A DNA stretch of 40,867 nucleotides from NCBI GenBank assembly GCA_964450915.1, contig CAYVFG010000006.1, positions 1 through 40,867 of the forward strand, in the 5' to 3' direction. The notes under the pieces were generated by a model. It was not told the DNA's origin. It did no database searches and saw only the letters and a program-made list of their open reading frames with translations. This document shows positions 23,755 through 33,000 of this stretch, piece by piece. A program made the position numbers and the translations under genes. This DNA is from HO2-45-11b sp964450915. GTDB taxonomy: Bacteria; Patescibacteriota; Andersenbacteria; UBA10190. How positions within the stretch are numbered: position 1 is the first letter of the stretch; each line of letters opens with the position of its first letter.

Positions 23755-24477
23755 ATGCCAGAAATTAAACAGGCGTTTTCGATTCCCGCTGCTATTGTTA
23801 TTGCGGGCGCACTGATCGCGGGGGGTATTTATTTTTCGAAAGTAGGACCTGCGCCTGTTCCAAATAACCAGCAAGTTGCGCAGCAGCCTACTCCGGGGCC
23901 ATTGCCGGACCATTTTGATATTCGAGCAATTTCCGATGCAGATCATGTTATGGGCGATAAAAATGCACCAGTAACTCTTATCGAATATTCCGATTTGGAA
24001 TGTCCGTTTTGTAAAATTGCGCATAATACGCTGAAGCAATTAATGGAAAAGAATGCGGGCAAGGTTCGTCTCGTGTATCGACACGGCCTTTCTGTGCATC
24101 AGCAAACAACGCAAGAAGCGATTGCTGCTGAATGTGCGAGTGCGCAAGGAAAGTTTTGGGAATTTACAGATACTATTTTCTCTAATACGCCCTCGAATGA
24201 CGGATTAAATCTTGCCGATTTGCCGAAATATGCGCAAGAAGCCGGAGTTGCTGACATTTCGGCATTTCAATCATGCATTAAAGATGCGCCGTACGGGAAT
24301 GTTGTACAGGCGGATGAGGAGGAGCTTGTGGCAGTTGAAAAGGTTATGAGTGCCGCAGGTCAACAAGTTGGTACGCCATTTTTCATCCTCATTGGTAAGG
24401 ATGGCAAACAAGCGCCGATTATCGGTGCGCAGCCATACGCAACATTCCAGCAAGCAATAGATTCCGCACTTAATTAG
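23755..24477 (+). CDS. DsbA-family thiol-disulfide oxidoreductase, membrane-anchored
   Basis: Extracytoplasmic protein-disulfide oxidoreductase (DSBA-like thioredoxin fold). In 240 residues an N-terminal signal-anchor (about 9-29) is followed by a Pro/Gln-rich linker and the catalytic domain: HVMGDKNAPVTLIEYSDLECPFC with Cys83 and Cys86, RHGLSVHQQTTQEAIAAECA, and the cis-Pro loop VGTPFFILIGKDG. This BdbD/DsbA form is common in Gram-positive-type envelopes. Other secreted proteins in the window (for instance the paired cysteines of the 1201-aa protein) are potential substrates, which is inference. TAGCGT (23742-23747) ends 7 nt before the ATG and overlaps the glutaredoxin stop; it is a weak promoter candidate. 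Confidence 0.9.
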   Translation: MPEIKQAFSIPAAIVIAGALIAGGIYFSKVGPAPVPNNQQVAQQPTPGPLPDHFDIRAISDADHVMGDKNAPVTLIEYSDLECPFCKIAHNTLKQLMEKNAGKVRLVYRHGLSVHQQTTQEAIAAECASAQGKFWEFTDTIFSNTPSNDGLNLADLPKYAQEAGVADISAFQSCIKDAPYGNVVQADEEELVAVEKVMSAAGQQVGTPFFILIGKDGKQAPIIGAQPYATFQQAIDSALN

Positions 24478-24480
24478 TAG

Positions 24481-24486
24481 TACTAT
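24481..24486 (+). promoter_or_regulatory. -10 element supporting a GTG start
   Basis: TACTAT ends 6 nt before GTG at 24493. The nearby ATG at 24491 is out of frame, so the spacing supports the GTG start of the downstream GT2 gene and a leaderless mRNA. Confidence 0.42.
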
Positions 24487-24492
24487 CCCAAT

Positions 24493-25206
24493 GTGGCAAA
24501 CGTTACCTGTATCATCGCTGCATATAACGAGGAGGGAAGGATTCATAACGTTCTTCAGGCTGCCCTTGCGTGCAAGGATATTACGCAAATAATCGTAGTG
24601 GACGACGGGTCTACTGATGGAACGGCAAGCGCAGTACAGCAATATCCGGGTATTCAGCTTATATCGTTGCCAGAAAATAAGGGGAAAAGCTTTGCTGTTG
24701 CAAAAGGGTTAGAGCATGCCAATGGAGATATTGTCGCAATGCTTGATGCGGACTTATTAGGAATCACTTCCGAAAGCATTTATAGGTTGCTTGCCCCGGT
24801 AATTTCCGGACAAGTTGATGTGGCTATGAGTTTGCGCGGGCATAGCATTTTATTCTATCGATTGCTGGGCTTGGATTTCATTACTGGCGAGCGTGTGTTC
24901 TGGAAAAAATTATTCCAAGAACGTATGAGCGAAATAAGGGCATTGCCAAGTTACGGACTTGAAGTATTTATGAATAGGATTGTCATTAGTAAGCATGCAT
25001 CGCTGAGCGTTGTTTCTTGGCCAAGCGTCACAAGTCCTCGCAAGATCGCAAAATTGGGATTTTTTGCAGGATTGAAAGGAGATATGGAAACCATGCGCCA
25101 TGTGCTATCTGTAGTCCCATTGCACGAAGTTATATTTCAAAATCTTCAATTGTTTATGCTAACTCGGAGGTCTCCGGTTCGCGGGCGGGTAGTAAATGGC
25201 GCATAA
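24493..25206 (+). CDS. GT2-family glycosyltransferase
   Basis: Small 237-residue GT-A enzyme. NVTCIIAAYNEEGRIHNVL, IIVVDDGSTDGTASAV, NKGKSFAVAKGLEHANGDIVAMLDADLLGI (intact DxD) are canonical. The rest (FITGERVFWKKLF, LPSYGLEVFMNR, SVTSPRKIAKLG) resembles glucosyl-3-phosphoglycerate synthase-like proteins and is shorter than processive GT2 enzymes. The start is GTG at 24493; no ATG in frame precedes the first beta strand. Its 3' end overlaps the convergent GT4 gene by 53 bp. Substrate unknown. Confidence 0.86.
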   Translation: MANVTCIIAAYNEEGRIHNVLQAALACKDITQIIVVDDGSTDGTASAVQQYPGIQLISLPENKGKSFAVAKGLEHANGDIVAMLDADLLGITSESIYRLLAPVISGQVDVAMSLRGHSILFYRLLGLDFITGERVFWKKLFQERMSEIRALPSYGLEVFMNRIVISKHASLSVVSWPSVTSPRKIAKLGFFAGLKGDMETMRHVLSVVPLHEVIFQNLQLFMLTRRSPVRGRVVNGA

Positions 25207-26197
25207 ATTGTTTGGTGGAGTGTTCCCATGAGTATTGCATTGCTTTTTGCCTGCAAGCGCTCGGATCAAGCTTGAGGCATTGCGTAGCTGCCTGTGCGAG
25301 ATCGTCGCTTAAGTAGCCGTCTACACCATGCGAAATGATGTCTTTTGGCCCAGTAACATTGTGGGCGGCAACTGGAATTCCCATTGCGAGCGCTTCAATG
25401 ATAACCAATCCGAATGTATCGGTAAGGGAGGGAAACACCAGAACGTCGCAGTGCGAGAGCCAGGCAATGAGGTCTTGTCCTTGTTTGTAGCCCGTGAAGA
25501 TGGTCTCTGGATATTTTTCTTGCAAAGATTCTTGCTGAGGCCCTTCGCCAATGACGAGCTTTGTTCCTGGCAGGGTCAGCTGCAAGAATTCTTCAATATT
25601 CTTCTCAACTGCAACTCTGCCAAAATACGTAAAAATGGGTTTTGGGAAATCTTGTATTTCATCTGGCATGTGAGCAGCATCCTCATTTTTCGTAAAGCGT
25701 TTGGTATCAACTCCTAACGGCCAAATGGAAATATTTTTTACTCCATATTCCGCAAGTTCCTTTTTAAGGCTGTTCGTTCCAACCATTGTCGTGCTTCCTG
25801 CATTATGGAACCAGGTGATGTATGCGTTCACTGTTCCAAATAGCGGCCCGATTCTCATTTGAATGTACTGGGAAAAATTTGTGTGATACGAAGTGGTAAA
25901 TTTCCATTCCTTTTGCTGGCATAAAATCCTGGCAGAAAGTCCGAGGGGGCCTTCTGTGATGATGTGAATGTAATCAGGAGCAAGTTCCTCAAGCATTTTT
26001 TTCATTTTTCTATAGGGAATAGGGGATAGTCTGATTTCCGGATAGAAAAATAATGGCACTGTCCAAAACAGTCCCGGATGGATGATAGTAACTTCGAATC
26101 CATTTTTTTCGAGGGACGGCAGGATATTTTCAATGCAGGTTACCACGCCGTTTACCTGGGGGTGCCATGTATCCGTAACGATGACGATCTTTTTCAT
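25154..26197 (-). CDS. GT4 glycosyltransferase, GDP-mannose-dependent mannosyltransferase-like
   Basis: A 347-residue GT-B enzyme similar to MgtA/PimB'-type alpha-mannosyltransferases that act on glycolipids. KKIVIVTDTWHPQVNGVVTCI with the NGV loop, YIHIITEGPLGLSARILC, TTSYHTNFSQYIQMRIG, and WPLGVDTKRF are group marks; FTYFGRVAVEKNIEEF and the donor site FPSLTDTFGLVIIEALAMGIP complete the family. Its start overlaps the DedA stop (ATGA), so the two are coupled. It is convergent with and overlaps the GT2 gene. The mannose specificity is inferred from similarity of these loops only. Confidence 0.87.
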   Translation of the reverse strand: MKKIVIVTDTWHPQVNGVVTCIENILPSLEKNGFEVTIIHPGLFWTVPLFFYPEIRLSPIPYRKMKKMLEELAPDYIHIITEGPLGLSARILCQQKEWKFTTSYHTNFSQYIQMRIGPLFGTVNAYITWFHNAGSTTMVGTNSLKKELAEYGVKNISIWPLGVDTKRFTKNEDAAHMPDEIQDFPKPIFTYFGRVAVEKNIEEFLQLTLPGTKLVIGEGPQQESLQEKYPETIFTGYKQGQDLIAWLSHCDVLVFPSLTDTFGLVIIEALAMGIPVAAHNVTGPKDIISHGVDGYLSDDLAQAATQCLKLDPSACRQKAMQYSWEHSTKQFMRHLLPAREPETSELA

Positions 26198-26796
26198 ACC
26201 TTATCAATATTCGGACCTCTTTTTTTGAGATAGGATTGCAGCCAGATATACAGACCTATAAACAGGATCGCGATAATGAGCGAAGCGATGCCTGCATAGC
26301 TGAGCAGGCTGCTTATTTTGTAATACGCGTCGCCGAAGTAATATCCAATCATTTCCAGAATGAATATTTTGGGAATAGTGCTTAAGATGTTGTACCAGAT
26401 GTATGACCAATACGGCATGCCGGCAAGTCCCGCAGAAATAAGAATAGCGGATCCGATTGGCTGAGTTTTGCCGAATGCAAGAATTTTCCAATTATGTTTT
26501 TCGAAATATTTTTCCAGCGCTTGTATTTTTTCTTCCGTGACGCCAATATATTTTCCCCATTTTTTAATAAAATTGTGGCGCCCCCATCTGCCAATGACAT
26601 AGTGTATGGTATCGCCCACGATGTCTCCTGCAAGCAGTACGAGGAATACAAAGAATATATTTAATCTTCCTAGCGATGCGATGAAGCCGGATAGCACTGC
26701 AACGATGGGACCCTCTACGATCGATAAGGGGAAAATAATCTCGTAGCCGTATGTTCGAATAAGGGAGATGATGCTATCTAGTGTGAACGATATCAT
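26194..26796 (-). CDS. DedA/SNARE-associated family membrane protein
   Basis: A 200-residue member of the DedA family of small membrane proteins, some of which flip undecaprenyl phosphate or phosphatidylethanolamine. Marks are EIIFPLSIVEGPIVAVLSGFIASLG near the N-terminus, LAGDIVGDTIHYVIGRWGRH, and ILAFGKTQPIGSAILISAGLAGM with the motif usually FxRxxPxxR-like; here the arginine of FGR is Lys. Four to five hydrophobic segments are visible. ATG 26796 is chosen over GTG 26814: CATACT on the minus strand (plus 26803-26808) ends 6 nt before it and TTGCTT lies 18 nt further upstream. It follows the HAD-UbiA gene and overlaps the GT4 gene by 4 bp. Confidence 0.82.
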   Translation of the reverse strand: MISFTLDSIISLIRTYGYEIIFPLSIVEGPIVAVLSGFIASLGRLNIFFVFLVLLAGDIVGDTIHYVIGRWGRHNFIKKWGKYIGVTEEKIQALEKYFEKHNWKILAFGKTQPIGSAILISAGLAGMPYWSYIWYNILSTIPKIFILEMIGYYFGDAYYKISSLLSYAGIASLIIAILFIGLYIWLQSYLKKRGPNIDKV

Positions 26797-26814
26797 ATGG
26801 CTAGTATGAGGCAC

Positions 26815-28236
26815 CTAGTGGGACGCAAGCAACATGATTGCAATAATGACGCAGACGGCCCCATAGCTTATTGGGTCAGTAGCGGCAAATAATACCGGGT
26901 CGTCAGGAAGCTCTCCTTGAAGGGCCAGCGTCCATATTCTCCCAAGCCAAAGCATCACAACGCCTACCATGCCCCAAAGCAATGCGGGCGCCGTGTAGAG
27001 AACGAATATAGACGGGCTATGGATGTACAGGGCTAGTATTATGACCGAAATACTAGCCGAAGCGATGCCGGCATATTGCAAGATGAGCCTGTCCGTCTTG
27101 CGGTATCCTCTGCCATGGAGTCTTTCTTCTTTTGTGTGCTTAAGCAATTCGATAACGCGCTTCATGATTGCCAGACTTAGGAAGAAGAAAAGCGTCCATA
27201 CGAATAACCATTTTGATGTTGCGATTCCCGTGGCAAAGCTCCCGGCGAAAATGCGAAGTACGTATAAGCTGGCTAAAATAATAATGTCGAGATATGCAAT
27301 TTTTTTTGCGAACAGCGAATAGCAAATATTGATAGCAAGGTAGATCGCAAGAATCCAGAGGAATGATATCGGGAGGGCCAGTAGAGACAAAATAATGCTT
27401 GCTCCTGAACAGATTACACCGAGCAGGAGTGCTTGTTTGATTGCTATTGCGCCGGATGCAATCGGGCGCAATTTTTTGGTCGCATGCGCCCTGTCGGAGG
27501 GAATGTCGGTAATGTCGTTAAAAATATATACAGCAGATGCAAGCAAGCTGAACGATACAAAGCCGACGAGCGCTTGGAGTGCGACGTGCGTTTGAAATAG
27601 CTCATGTGCAGCAAGTGCGGGGATGAATAGGAGCGTATTTTTTGCCCACTGATGAATGCGCATTGTCTTTGCGACAACTTTTAGCTTCGGCGTGGTGTTC
27701 GTTGTGAATTCTTTTTCAATACGAACTTCTTTTTTTATTTGTGAAGTTATATTCTTTGGCGCGTCTACGAGTATGGCATTGTTGCTGCAATTCCATACAG
27801 ACAAATCTGAATGAGAGTTGCCGGCATAGGAAAAATTATTAGTGCCGTACATTGCGCATAGTATCAGCGCTTTCCCGTCTGCTGTTACGCTTTTTTCTGG
27901 CGTACTGGCGATAATAGCGCTAAATATTCCGAGATAGTCAGAAATTTTTTTCGCGATTAATTCATCGCTTGCGGTTGCCAAGATGAGCGTTCGGCCGTTT
28001 TTTCGTTCCTGCGTAATCCATGCTAAAAATTCGGTGTTGTATGGCAAGGTTGCAGGGTCTATAGAAAATTGTTGTCCGATCAGTCGTTTGACGAATGCTT
28101 TGCCGCGGGGTAATCCTTGCGCAAGGGAAAAAATAAAGAATGGGTTCTTTTTTAATGTAATAAGAGTCGTTTCGAGTAATGTATTTGTGCGGACGAGCGT
28201 TCCATCTAAATCCACGCATAATGGCACGTTGTTCAT
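26815..28236 (-). CDS. HAD-UbiA fusion, decaprenyl-phosphate phosphoribosyltransferase-like
   Basis: A 473-residue fusion. The N-terminal HAD phosphatase (about 1-190) has LCVDLDGTLVRTN (nucleophile Asp9), LILATASDE and GNSHSDLSVW. The C-terminal UbiA prenyltransferase (about 195-470) has MRIHQWAKNTLLFIPAL, the metal site VYIFNDITDIPSDRAH, and KKIAYLDIIILASLYVLRIFAG, and about eight to nine membrane helices. This layout is like actinobacterial DPPR synthases, which join phosphoribosyl pyrophosphate to decaprenyl phosphate in D-arabinan synthesis; the HAD part could then remove the 5-phosphate. The specificity is inferred. Divergent from mscS; TACGAT on the minus strand (plus 28243-28248) ends 6 nt before its ATG. 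Confidence 0.85.
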   Translation of the reverse strand: MNNVPLCVDLDGTLVRTNTLLETTLITLKKNPFFIFSLAQGLPRGKAFVKRLIGQQFSIDPATLPYNTEFLAWITQERKNGRTLILATASDELIAKKISDYLGIFSAIIASTPEKSVTADGKALILCAMYGTNNFSYAGNSHSDLSVWNCSNNAILVDAPKNITSQIKKEVRIEKEFTTNTTPKLKVVAKTMRIHQWAKNTLLFIPALAAHELFQTHVALQALVGFVSFSLLASAVYIFNDITDIPSDRAHATKKLRPIASGAIAIKQALLLGVICSGASIILSLLALPISFLWILAIYLAINICYSLFAKKIAYLDIIILASLYVLRIFAGSFATGIATSKWLFVWTLFFFLSLAIMKRVIELLKHTKEERLHGRGYRKTDRLILQYAGIASASISVIILALYIHSPSIFVLYTAPALLWGMVGVVMLWLGRIWTLALQGELPDDPVLFAATDPISYGAVCVIIAIMLLASH

Positions 28237-28257
28237 ATATCGATCGTATCATATACT
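28229..28257 (+). promoter_or_regulatory. Leaderless mscS promoter within a divergent, symmetric intergenic region
   Basis: TTGTTC (28229-28234), a 17-nt spacer and TATACT (28252-28257), which ends 6 nt before the ATG at 28264. The minus-strand TACGAT (28243-28248) lies inside the spacer. CATATAT (28234-28240) and ATATATG (28260-28266) form an inverted repeat that contains both start codons. Confidence 0.5.
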
Positions 28258-28263
28258 TCATAT

Positions 28264-29298
28264 ATGGCTATAGAAACGTACTGGGGGAATACGGTGTTTC
28301 AATATGCTGTAGCATTGTTGATATTTTCTATCACGGCCCTCGGTATAATGATCATAAAAAGGGGTCTTCTCGCGTATAGTAAAAACTTTGCAGAAAAATC
28401 AGGAACATTGATTGATGATGCTATCGTAGAAATGATCAGCACGGTTAATGCGCCGTTCTACTGGTTTGCATCGTTCGTATTCGCGCTTCAGTATTTGCAG
28501 GTCGATGCGTTTATAGGTTCCGTTATCAATAAGGTGTTTATCGTCTGGGCGATTATCCAGGCAATTATTGCGTTTCAGATTTTTATAGATTTTATTATCT
28601 CGGAAAAAGTTCGAACGAACACGAAAGCGGGAAGCGCGATGGTCTCGGGCATTCTCTCTGGGATTATTAAAATTGCATTATGGTTGACGGCATTATTATT
28701 CGTCCTTTCGAATTTCGGAGTCAACATCACCTCGTTAATTGCCGGCCTGGGAATCGGGGGAATTGCAATTGCGCTTGCTGCGCAGAATATTTTAGGCGAT
28801 TTGTTCAGCTCTATTGCAATATTTTTTGATAAGCCGTTTGTGATCGGAGATTATATTGTGGTGGGCGGGAATAGCGGAACAGTGCAAAAGATCGGTATTA
28901 AAACGACAAGAATCAGAGCCTTGTCGGGAGAAGAAGTGAGTATTCCAAATAAAGATATCTCTGCTGCGCGCATTAGTAACTTCAGAAGGATGAAGGAGCG
29001 CCGTTCTGTGATGAATATTGCTGTGCCGTATGGTACTGATGCAAAAACGCTCGCAAAGATTCCCGGTATTTTAGAAGAGAGTGTGGGTACGGTTGCTCAT
29101 GCGGCCTGCAAGAGCGCGTTTTTAGTAGAGATGGGGACTAAGGCGATCATGTTTGAACTCGTGTACATCATCGATGATCGTGATTTTGACGTGTATCTCG
29201 TTGCGCGCCAAGAAATCATTTTGAATATTATTCATTTGTTTGCCAAGCACCGCATTCAACTTGTCGCTCCTCAGGAAAAAGCTCATTTTGGGATATAG
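28264..29298 (+). CDS. Small-conductance mechanosensitive channel, MscS family
   Basis: Opens under membrane tension to release solutes on osmotic downshock. In 344 residues there are about four N-terminal hydrophobic segments, then the pore-lining helix and neck: LIAGLGIGGIAIALAAQNILGDLFSSIAIFFDKPF, the classical MscS signature with its Gly/Ala pattern, followed by the beta domain with VGGNSGTVQKIGIKTTRIRA and VSIPNKDISAARISN. Length and order match the simple MscS class. Its promoter is divergent with that of the HAD-UbiA gene, and it ends 6 nt before lgt. Confidence 0.94.
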   Translation: MAIETYWGNTVFQYAVALLIFSITALGIMIIKRGLLAYSKNFAEKSGTLIDDAIVEMISTVNAPFYWFASFVFALQYLQVDAFIGSVINKVFIVWAIIQAIIAFQIFIDFIISEKVRTNTKAGSAMVSGILSGIIKIALWLTALLFVLSNFGVNITSLIAGLGIGGIAIALAAQNILGDLFSSIAIFFDKPFVIGDYIVVGGNSGTVQKIGIKTTRIRALSGEEVSIPNKDISAARISNFRRMKERRSVMNIAVPYGTDAKTLAKIPGILEESVGTVAHAACKSAFLVEMGTKAIMFELVYIIDDRDFDVYLVARQEIILNIIHLFAKHRIQLVAPQEKAHFGI

Positions 29299-29304
29299 CC
29301 AGAT

Positions 29305-30030
29305 ATGATTGAATTCTTTCCATCGCGAACGATAGCTATTTCGTTCGGACAGTTTGCTATTCGCTGGTATGGCGTTATGTACGCAGTTGCTTTTTGGGTT
29401 GCGTATGCGATGCTGCCATATCTTGGGCGATTGCGTGGCCTCAAAATATCCCGTGATGCATATGCGTGGCTTATAGTGTACGGGGCGCTCGGCGTGGTAA
29501 TTGGCGGGAGGCTTGGGTACGTATTGTTCTATGAGCCGGGGTTTTTTATTTCTCATCCGTTGTATGTATTCGCAATATGGCTCGGGGGCATGAGTTCGCA
29601 CGGAGGATTTATAGGGGTGGCAGCAGCGCTTTGGCTGTGGGTGAAAAAGGAACGCGTGAATGCTCTTGCGATTGCCGATAGTATTACCGTGCCCGTAGCA
29701 ATCGGATTAGCGCTTGGCAGGTTTGGAAATTTTATCAATCAAGAATTATATAAGGGGTACGATGCATTTTGGGATATCGGGGTGATGCTGGTAACGGCTG
29801 TGGTATGCTATCGGATGCTAGAAAAAGGTAACAAGCCGGGATATGTTATTGCCCTGTTTTCAATTCTGTATAGCATCTCAAGATTTTTCTTAGAATATAT
29901 TCGCGTGCAAGAATGGTCATATACGTTTGGCCTTACGCGCGGACAATTGCTGACTATTCCAGTTTTTGCAATCGGCGTGCTACTGTTTTTGTATGCCCGA
30001 TCTCAATCCAGCCCAGCAACAAGCAGTTGA
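29305..30030 (+). CDS. lgt: Prolipoprotein diacylglyceryl transferase
   Basis: Membrane enzyme that moves diacylglycerol from phosphatidylglycerol to the lipobox cysteine of prelipoproteins. In 241 residues the essential elements are IRWYGVMYAVAF, GGRLGYVLFYEP, GGMSSHGGFIG with the conserved His, the signature GRFGNFINQE, and the C-terminal SRFFLEYIRV (Arg, Glu, Arg of the active site). The loop that normally contains HPTQLYE after the signature is missing or shortened, making it smaller than the usual 260-290 residues. Starts 6 nt after mscS; no Shine-Dalgarno sequence is visible. Its end overlaps the helicase gene by 38 bp. Confidence 0.92.
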   Translation: MIEFFPSRTIAISFGQFAIRWYGVMYAVAFWVAYAMLPYLGRLRGLKISRDAYAWLIVYGALGVVIGGRLGYVLFYEPGFFISHPLYVFAIWLGGMSSHGGFIGVAAALWLWVKKERVNALAIADSITVPVAIGLALGRFGNFINQELYKGYDAFWDIGVMLVTAVVCYRMLEKGNKPGYVIALFSILYSISRFFLEYIRVQEWSYTFGLTRGQLLTIPVFAIGVLLFLYARSQSSPATSS

Positions 30031-33000
30031 TACCATAGAAGGCCCAGTGATGGTCTTGGCCGGTCCGGGTACCGGAAAAACGCAGACGCTTGCGATGCGC
30101 ATTGCTCATATTCTTGAGGAGACGCAGATGGACCCATGGAATATTTTGTGTTTGACGTTTACGGAATCGGGCGTTGCTGCCATGCGTACCCGATTATTAT
30201 CGATTATGGGTACGCCTGCATATTATGTGCGTATTCACACATTTCATTCGTTTTGTAACGATATTATCAAAGAACATCCCGAATTATTTGCGTTATCTTC
30301 TTCGTGGAATCAACTTTCTGATATCGAAAATATTGAATTGTTGCGAGAGCTGGTAGATCGACTCCCTGGCACAAGCAGAATTAAGCCGTTTGGCGACCCG
30401 TACATGTACATGCGGGATATTATGGGAAACATCAAAGCGTTAAAGCAGGAAAATATTTCTCCAGAAGATTTTCATGCAGTGCTTGCATGCATTAAAAAAT
30501 TTACTGACGCTGCGCAAAAAGAAAGCAATGCATTTTTTGTATTAAAGCCAAAAGAGCGAACGCATGGTGCATGCGAAACGTTTTTTGATGAATTACTGGC
30601 GCATGCAAAAGCTGCCAAGCTGCCAAAATCGTTACAGGATGTGCTTGTTGGTCTTCATGAAAAATATGCGGATCGGGAATCGGCAGCAGACGGTGCACGG
30701 GAACAAGGAAGCGCACGGACTGCATTTAAGAATGATGTGAAAAAATGGTTTGAAAAATTAGTGAATCAGTTGCCCAGGCAGTACGATATGGGGCGCGTAT
30801 ACCAGTGGTATCAAGAGGAGCTGGTGAAGCGCGGCCGATACGATTACGAAGATATGATCATGATGGTGGTTTTCGAACTTAAAAAAAATGATGAACTATT
30901 AGCAGAATACCAAGAGCAGTTTCAATATATATTAGTTGATGAATATCAGGATACGAATGGCGCACAAAATGGCATAGTGGACTTGCTTACTAGTTTTGAT
31001 GAGCAGCCGAATGTATTCGTGGTAGGAGACGACAAGCAATCTATTTATCGATTCCAGGGCGCATCGCTCAATAATATGCTCAGTTTTTATGATCGATATA
31101 AAGACAGTATTTCCATCATTTCGCTGCAAGAAAATTATCGCAGCCAGCCGGTAGTGCTAGAAGCTGCTGGGGCCGTCATTGAGCATAATAAAGAATCCAT
31201 TACGAAATATATTCCCGGCGTGCACGTGTCGCTGACGCCAGCATCTGGAAGATCTGCCCAGCTCATAGAACAGCATGTATTTGATTCGGAAGATGCGGAA
31301 GATTATGCAATTGCGAAGCACGTGGAGCGCCTGATTGCACAAGGTGCCGAGCCGAGAGATATTGCAGTACTGTTTCGATATCACAAAGACGGCGCAGAGC
31401 TGTTTGCTGTTATGCAGCGACTGGGGATTCCGGTACGCCTGGAAGCTGGAGAAAACATTTTCGACAATATTTGCGTTAAGCAAATGCTGGAACTTTTAAC
31501 GTACATTGCAGACATGCATCGGGAAGATATGTTGGCCGACATGCTCCAATTTGATTGGCTCGGATTTGCTCCGCTTGATGTATTAAAGCTCATTTCATAC
31601 GCTGGCACGCATCATGAGCGATTGCTAGAAGTTTTGGGTGATGAAGCGGAGCTGCGCAGTGCAGGCGTGAGCGACCCTGCTGTATTTACTTCGTTTCAAG
31701 AACGTATCGCGCAGTGGAAGTATGCCGCCACAAACACCACACTGCAGGAATTTTTACACCAGGTATTTGAAGAGTCCGGGTGGCTTGCGTTTATTTTATC
31801 GCGCGATGACAAGCTTTCGTGTCTGCAAAAAATGTCTCGTCTGCTGCAAGAGGCAAAGCAGCTCAATATGGCAGAGCATGGGCTCACGATTGCGGAATTT
31901 ATGCGCCGATTACAATTATTGCAAACGCATAGTATTGCAGTGGAAACAGAAAGCTGGCAGACGGTTGAAAATGCAGTGCACTTAATGACGGCGCATAAAG
32001 CAAAGGGGTTGGAATTTGAGCATGTGGTCATATCGCGTCTCAATAATCGGCATTGGGGGAATAATCCTGAGCCTGCAAAGTTGCCGCTGCCGCACGGATT
32101 TATCAGGTATGACTACATTCTCGCAGGAGAAAATAATGAAGATGAGCGCAGGCTCTTTTATGTGGCTGCAACGCGTGCAAAACAGACGCTTCTGCTCACC
32201 CGCTCAAAACATAGCGCAACGGGAAGGCCTACGGTGCCATCTATTTTCCTTGCGGAAATACAAAGCAATCTTATGCAAGTTCAAGAGCATGTCGAGAATG
32301 AGCAGGATACTATCGAGCGTATGACAGCGGGCATGGTGCGCGCAGTGCCGAAGGTGGGGCAAGATGGCATCCGCGCATGGCTCAAACTCCGTCTGCAAGA
32401 TCACGTGCTCAGCGTGACGCATATTAACAATTACTTGGAATGCCCGCGAAAATTTTATATTAAGAATGTGTTGCAAGTGCCATCTGTGCGTACTCCTCAT
32501 CAGGCGCTCGGCTCTGCCGTGCATGGCGCCCTTGAACAATTCTTTGCGCAGTACGAGCATACGGCAATGCCTTCTTCTGAAGAACTCGTGTCTTTATTCG
32601 AGAAATTCTTGAAGCGAGAAATATTGACCCAAGAACAAGCAAAAGATGCGCGCGAGGTAGGGGAATCCATATTGCGCGAATATTATGATCATTATAAAGA
32701 TACGTTTATTTCCGACACCAAGCGCGAATATAATTTTGCGAGTCACGGCGTTGTGGTCGATGGTGTTCCGCTAACTGGATTAATCGACAAAATAGAATTG
32801 CTGGATCCAGCCGATAAGCAGAAAAACGGTCTATGGCGCGAGGGTGCAAAGGTTAACATTGTGGATTACAAAACAGGGAAGCCTGAGAACGGAATTAAAA
32901 AAGTATCGAAGGGCGGAGACTACTATCGCCAATTAGTGTTTTATAAATTGCTGTGTGATGCATCGCCCCGCTTTCCTTTTACGTTTGCAAGTGCGGAAGT

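Noticed and set aside
24493..26197. The GT2/GT4 convergent overlap as a sequencing artefact
   Set aside because: Both C-termini keep full-length family similarity before the 53-bp overlap and no frame disruption is visible, so it is treated as real overlap.
29966..29993. Earlier start of the helicase at 29966
   Set aside because: The added nine residues (Cys-rich) lie in lgt and precede the Q-motif at an unusual distance; ATG 29993 fits the family.
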